Below the pieces are notes generated by a model, which searched no databases, was not told where the DNA came from, and saw only the letters and a list, made by a program, of their open reading frames with translations. A stretch of 18,439 nucleotides of DNA, taken from assembly GCA_002420085.1 (NCBI GenBank), contig DIHI01000165.1:34803-53241 (forward strand), read 5' to 3'. The stretch comes from Lysobacterales bacterium UBA5700. Lineage in GTDB: Bacteria; Pseudomonadota; Gammaproteobacteria; Xanthomonadales; Xanthomonadaceae. How positions within the stretch are numbered: position 1 is the first letter of the stretch; every line of letters begins with the position of its first letter. Shown here piece after piece: positions 17,095 to 18,439 of the stretch. A program made the translations under genes and the position numbers.

Positions 17095-17108
17095 CTTGCC
17101 CAGGCAAG
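17095..17108. promoter_or_regulatory. Palindrome 2, operator-like
   Basis: CTTGCC (17095-17100) and GGCAAG (17103-17108) are perfect arms around CA. AAGCAG, occurring at 17083 and again at 17106, flanks it as a direct repeat. The two palindromes have centres about 31-32 bp apart, close to three helical turns, so both could be bound on the same DNA face. Confidence 0.45.
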
Positions 17109-17171
17109 CAGCGAAATCGTACTGACGTGCGTTCAGCGAGCCGGGGCCGTCAACTCGAGTGGGGATGGACC

Positions 17172-18439
17172 ATGATCGCTTCGCCCTTCGACTCGTTCGT
17201 GAGCTCGCTCAAGCCAGTAAGGTTGTATTCGGCAAGCAAGGGCGGCAGAGCTTCTTCATGGCTCCTCTGGGGCGATGGTGTGAAGTTTCTGCCCGATGCT
17301 TCGATGAACGGGCGGCGAAAGATCAAGGCCCGAGGGAAGATCGGATGGGTGGACGAAGCCGCCCTCGGCGGTGAATCGCTGCTGGAGTTCTACTTCATCG
17401 ATGTCGGGCAGGGTGACGGCGTCCTCATCAAGACCCCGGACTTCCGCCATATTCTGATCGACGGGGGATTCCCGCGAGCCAAACAACCAACCGGCAAGTC
17501 AGCCGCAGATTTCGTGGACTGGAAGTTCGTGAAGGACTACGGGCTGGATACGGTCGCACTCGACGCCCTGATCGCTTCGCACAACGATCAGGACCATTAC
17601 GGCGGCCTCGCGGACTTGCTCGACCTCCCCCAAGCCGATGACCTCAATGCCGAGCATGTAACAGTGGAAGCGGCATATCACGCCGGATTGTCGTGGTGGA
17701 GAACCGCCTCCGATAGCCGCACGCTCGGTTCCTTCCGAAAGGTCGACGGCCTCAACCATTTGGTCGATCTGCTGGGAGACCGAACCTCCGCCCAGGCCGC
17801 CCTGGCACCGGGCGCCTTGCCTCGTCTTCAGGGAGCTTGGGGCGATTTCATCCAGAAACTCCTTGATGCCCGTACCCAGGCCGGCACGCCGACACCGCTG
17901 GAGCGTCTAAGCCATACGACCGGTTACATCCCCGGATTTGAGGACGGCGCCGTAGCGATCAAAGTACTTGCACCCATTGAGTACGACGTGGAAGGTGGGC
18001 CAGGGCTTCGGTCGCTGGGAGGCAAGACTAGTGGTCAGAACACGAACGGGCATAGCGTGATGCTGCGCGTGGACTACGGCCGAACCCGAACCTTGTTGAC
18101 CGGCGATCTGAACAAGACCGCCCAACAGCTTCTGCTGGAAGCGTATGCAGGAAAGCGGCTGGAATTTGCCGCCGACATCGCCAAGGCATGCCATCACGGT
18201 AGCGATGACGTCTCGATGGCCTTCTTGCAGGCCATATCTGCTTCGGCCACCATCATCTCCTCAGGCGACGCTGAGGGCCACGACCATCCGCGCCCTCAGA
18301 TCGTTGCTGCCAGCGGTGCCACAGGTCATCTCAAGATTGAGGATGACGAGATCGTGACGCCACTGGTCTACTCCACGGAGATCGCCCGCTCGTACTCCAT
18401 CGGGAATTTGACCCATATCGAGTTTGACGGCGTCAACAC
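17172..18439 (+). CDS. ComEC/Rec2-like metallo-beta-lactamase-fold hydrolase, C-terminus beyond the right edge
   Basis: At least 422 residues with no stop before the window ends. Residues 1 to about 67 are small and basic (ARGKIGWVDEAAL), possibly an SH3-like module. The hydrolase fold follows: FIDVGQGDGVLI (75-86), ILIDGG, the metal motif HNDQDH (137-142; the HxDxDH form typical of ComEC-like members), LLTGD with D312, HHGS at 341-344, and a final GHDHP with H372. All metal ligands seem present. No membrane segment is seen, unlike ComEC, so it is a cytoplasmic hydrolase. Related proteins act as nucleases or phosphodiesterases and occur in mobile defence modules such as AVAST type 1. The ATG has GGGGA at about 7 nt. 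Lower GC than its neighbours suggests transfer. Confidence 0.85.
   Translation, partial: MIASPFDSFVSSLKPVRLYSASKGGRASSWLLWGDGVKFLPDASMNGRRKIKARGKIGWVDEAALGGESLLEFYFIDVGQGDGVLIKTPDFRHILIDGGFPRAKQPTGKSAADFVDWKFVKDYGLDTVALDALIASHNDQDHYGGLADLLDLPQADDLNAEHVTVEAAYHAGLSWWRTASDSRTLGSFRKVDGLNHLVDLLGDRTSAQAALAPGALPRLQGAWGDFIQKLLDARTQAGTPTPLERLSHTTGYIPGFEDGAVAIKVLAPIEYDVEGGPGLRSLGGKTSGQNTNGHSVMLRVDYGRTRTLLTGDLNKTAQQLLLEAYAGKRLEFAADIAKACHHGSDDVSMAFLQAISASATIISSGDAEGHDHPRPQIVAASGATGHLKIEDDEIVTPLVYSTEIARSYSIGNLTHIEFDGVN

Larger units (their letters stand above)
16865..17171. other. Gap between cysH and the metallo-hydrolase gene
   Basis: This 307-bp stretch has no supported gene; an open frame of 91 codons at 16900-17175 has no recognisable product and crosses the promoter-like region. 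Composition changes at about 17035-17100, which is much richer in A and T than the preceding operon. TATGAT (17041-17046) is a possible -10 (5 of 6) without a good -35. Two palindromes follow it. No tRNA, integrase or terminal repeat is visible at this junction. Confidence 0.55.

Noticed and set aside
16865..17171. tRNA gene or att site marking an island border
   Set aside because: No cloverleaf, CCA-type end or repeated core was found; the border is suggested only by composition and gene type.
16900..17175. Open frame of 91 codons between cysH and the metallo-hydrolase gene
   Set aside because: It crosses the promoter-like and palindromic segment, has no convincing ribosome site and no recognisable homologue.

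Overview
The window is about 18.4 kb of GC-rich DNA from a proteobacterium, most likely a gammaproteobacterium near Lysobacterales/Xanthomonadales or Chromatiales. This rests on protein resemblance and synteny: the rpsP-rimM-trmD operon, RlmJ, a retropepsin-like protease next to RimK, and E. coli-type CysJ/CysI/CysH. The species cannot be named from sequence alone. No tRNA, rRNA, CRISPR array or insertion sequence was found.

Layout. (1) 1-1708, minus strand: ribosome and tRNA maturation operon rpsP-rimM-trmD; trmD runs off the left edge, and both gaps hold strong hairpins without U-tracts. (2) 1797-3644, minus: membrane-anchored DUF885 metallo-hydrolase, where ffh often sits in relatives. (3) 3801-7464, plus: rlmJ (probably leaderless), an exported beta-lactamase-fold serine hydrolase, a GNAT acetyltransferase, and thiD overlapping it by 4 bp. 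(4) 7465-7870: a non-coding stretch with a sigma70-like promoter and a perfect intrinsic terminator, hence a candidate small RNA or attenuated leader. (5) 7871-9261: retropepsin-like protease and rimK, overlapping by 4 bp. (6) 9262-9556: two terminator-like hairpins with a second small RNA candidate between them. (7) 9557-11498: a response regulator/histidine kinase pair with overlapping genes. (8) 11540-12406, minus: metF, convergent with the kinase gene. (9) 12632-16864, plus: cysJ-cysI-cysH for assimilatory PAPS and sulfite reduction, divergent from metF across 225 bp with an AT-rich island. (10) 16865-18439: a compositionally different stretch with two palindromes, leading to a ComEC-like metallo-beta-lactamase-fold gene that runs off the right edge.

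How the genes fit together. CysH reduces PAPS to sulfite and CysJI reduces sulfite to sulfide; MetF supplies the methyl group that turns homocysteine into methionine. A shared intergenic region for metF and cysJIH therefore makes sense as a sulfur-amino-acid control point. RimK with its protease neighbour, RimM, TrmD, S16 and RlmJ all concern ribosome assembly or modification, but lie in separate transcription units. Most of the window is ordinary core genome. The parts most likely to hold something undescribed are the two RNA candidates flanking the rimK unit and the right-hand end, where an accessory island may begin.
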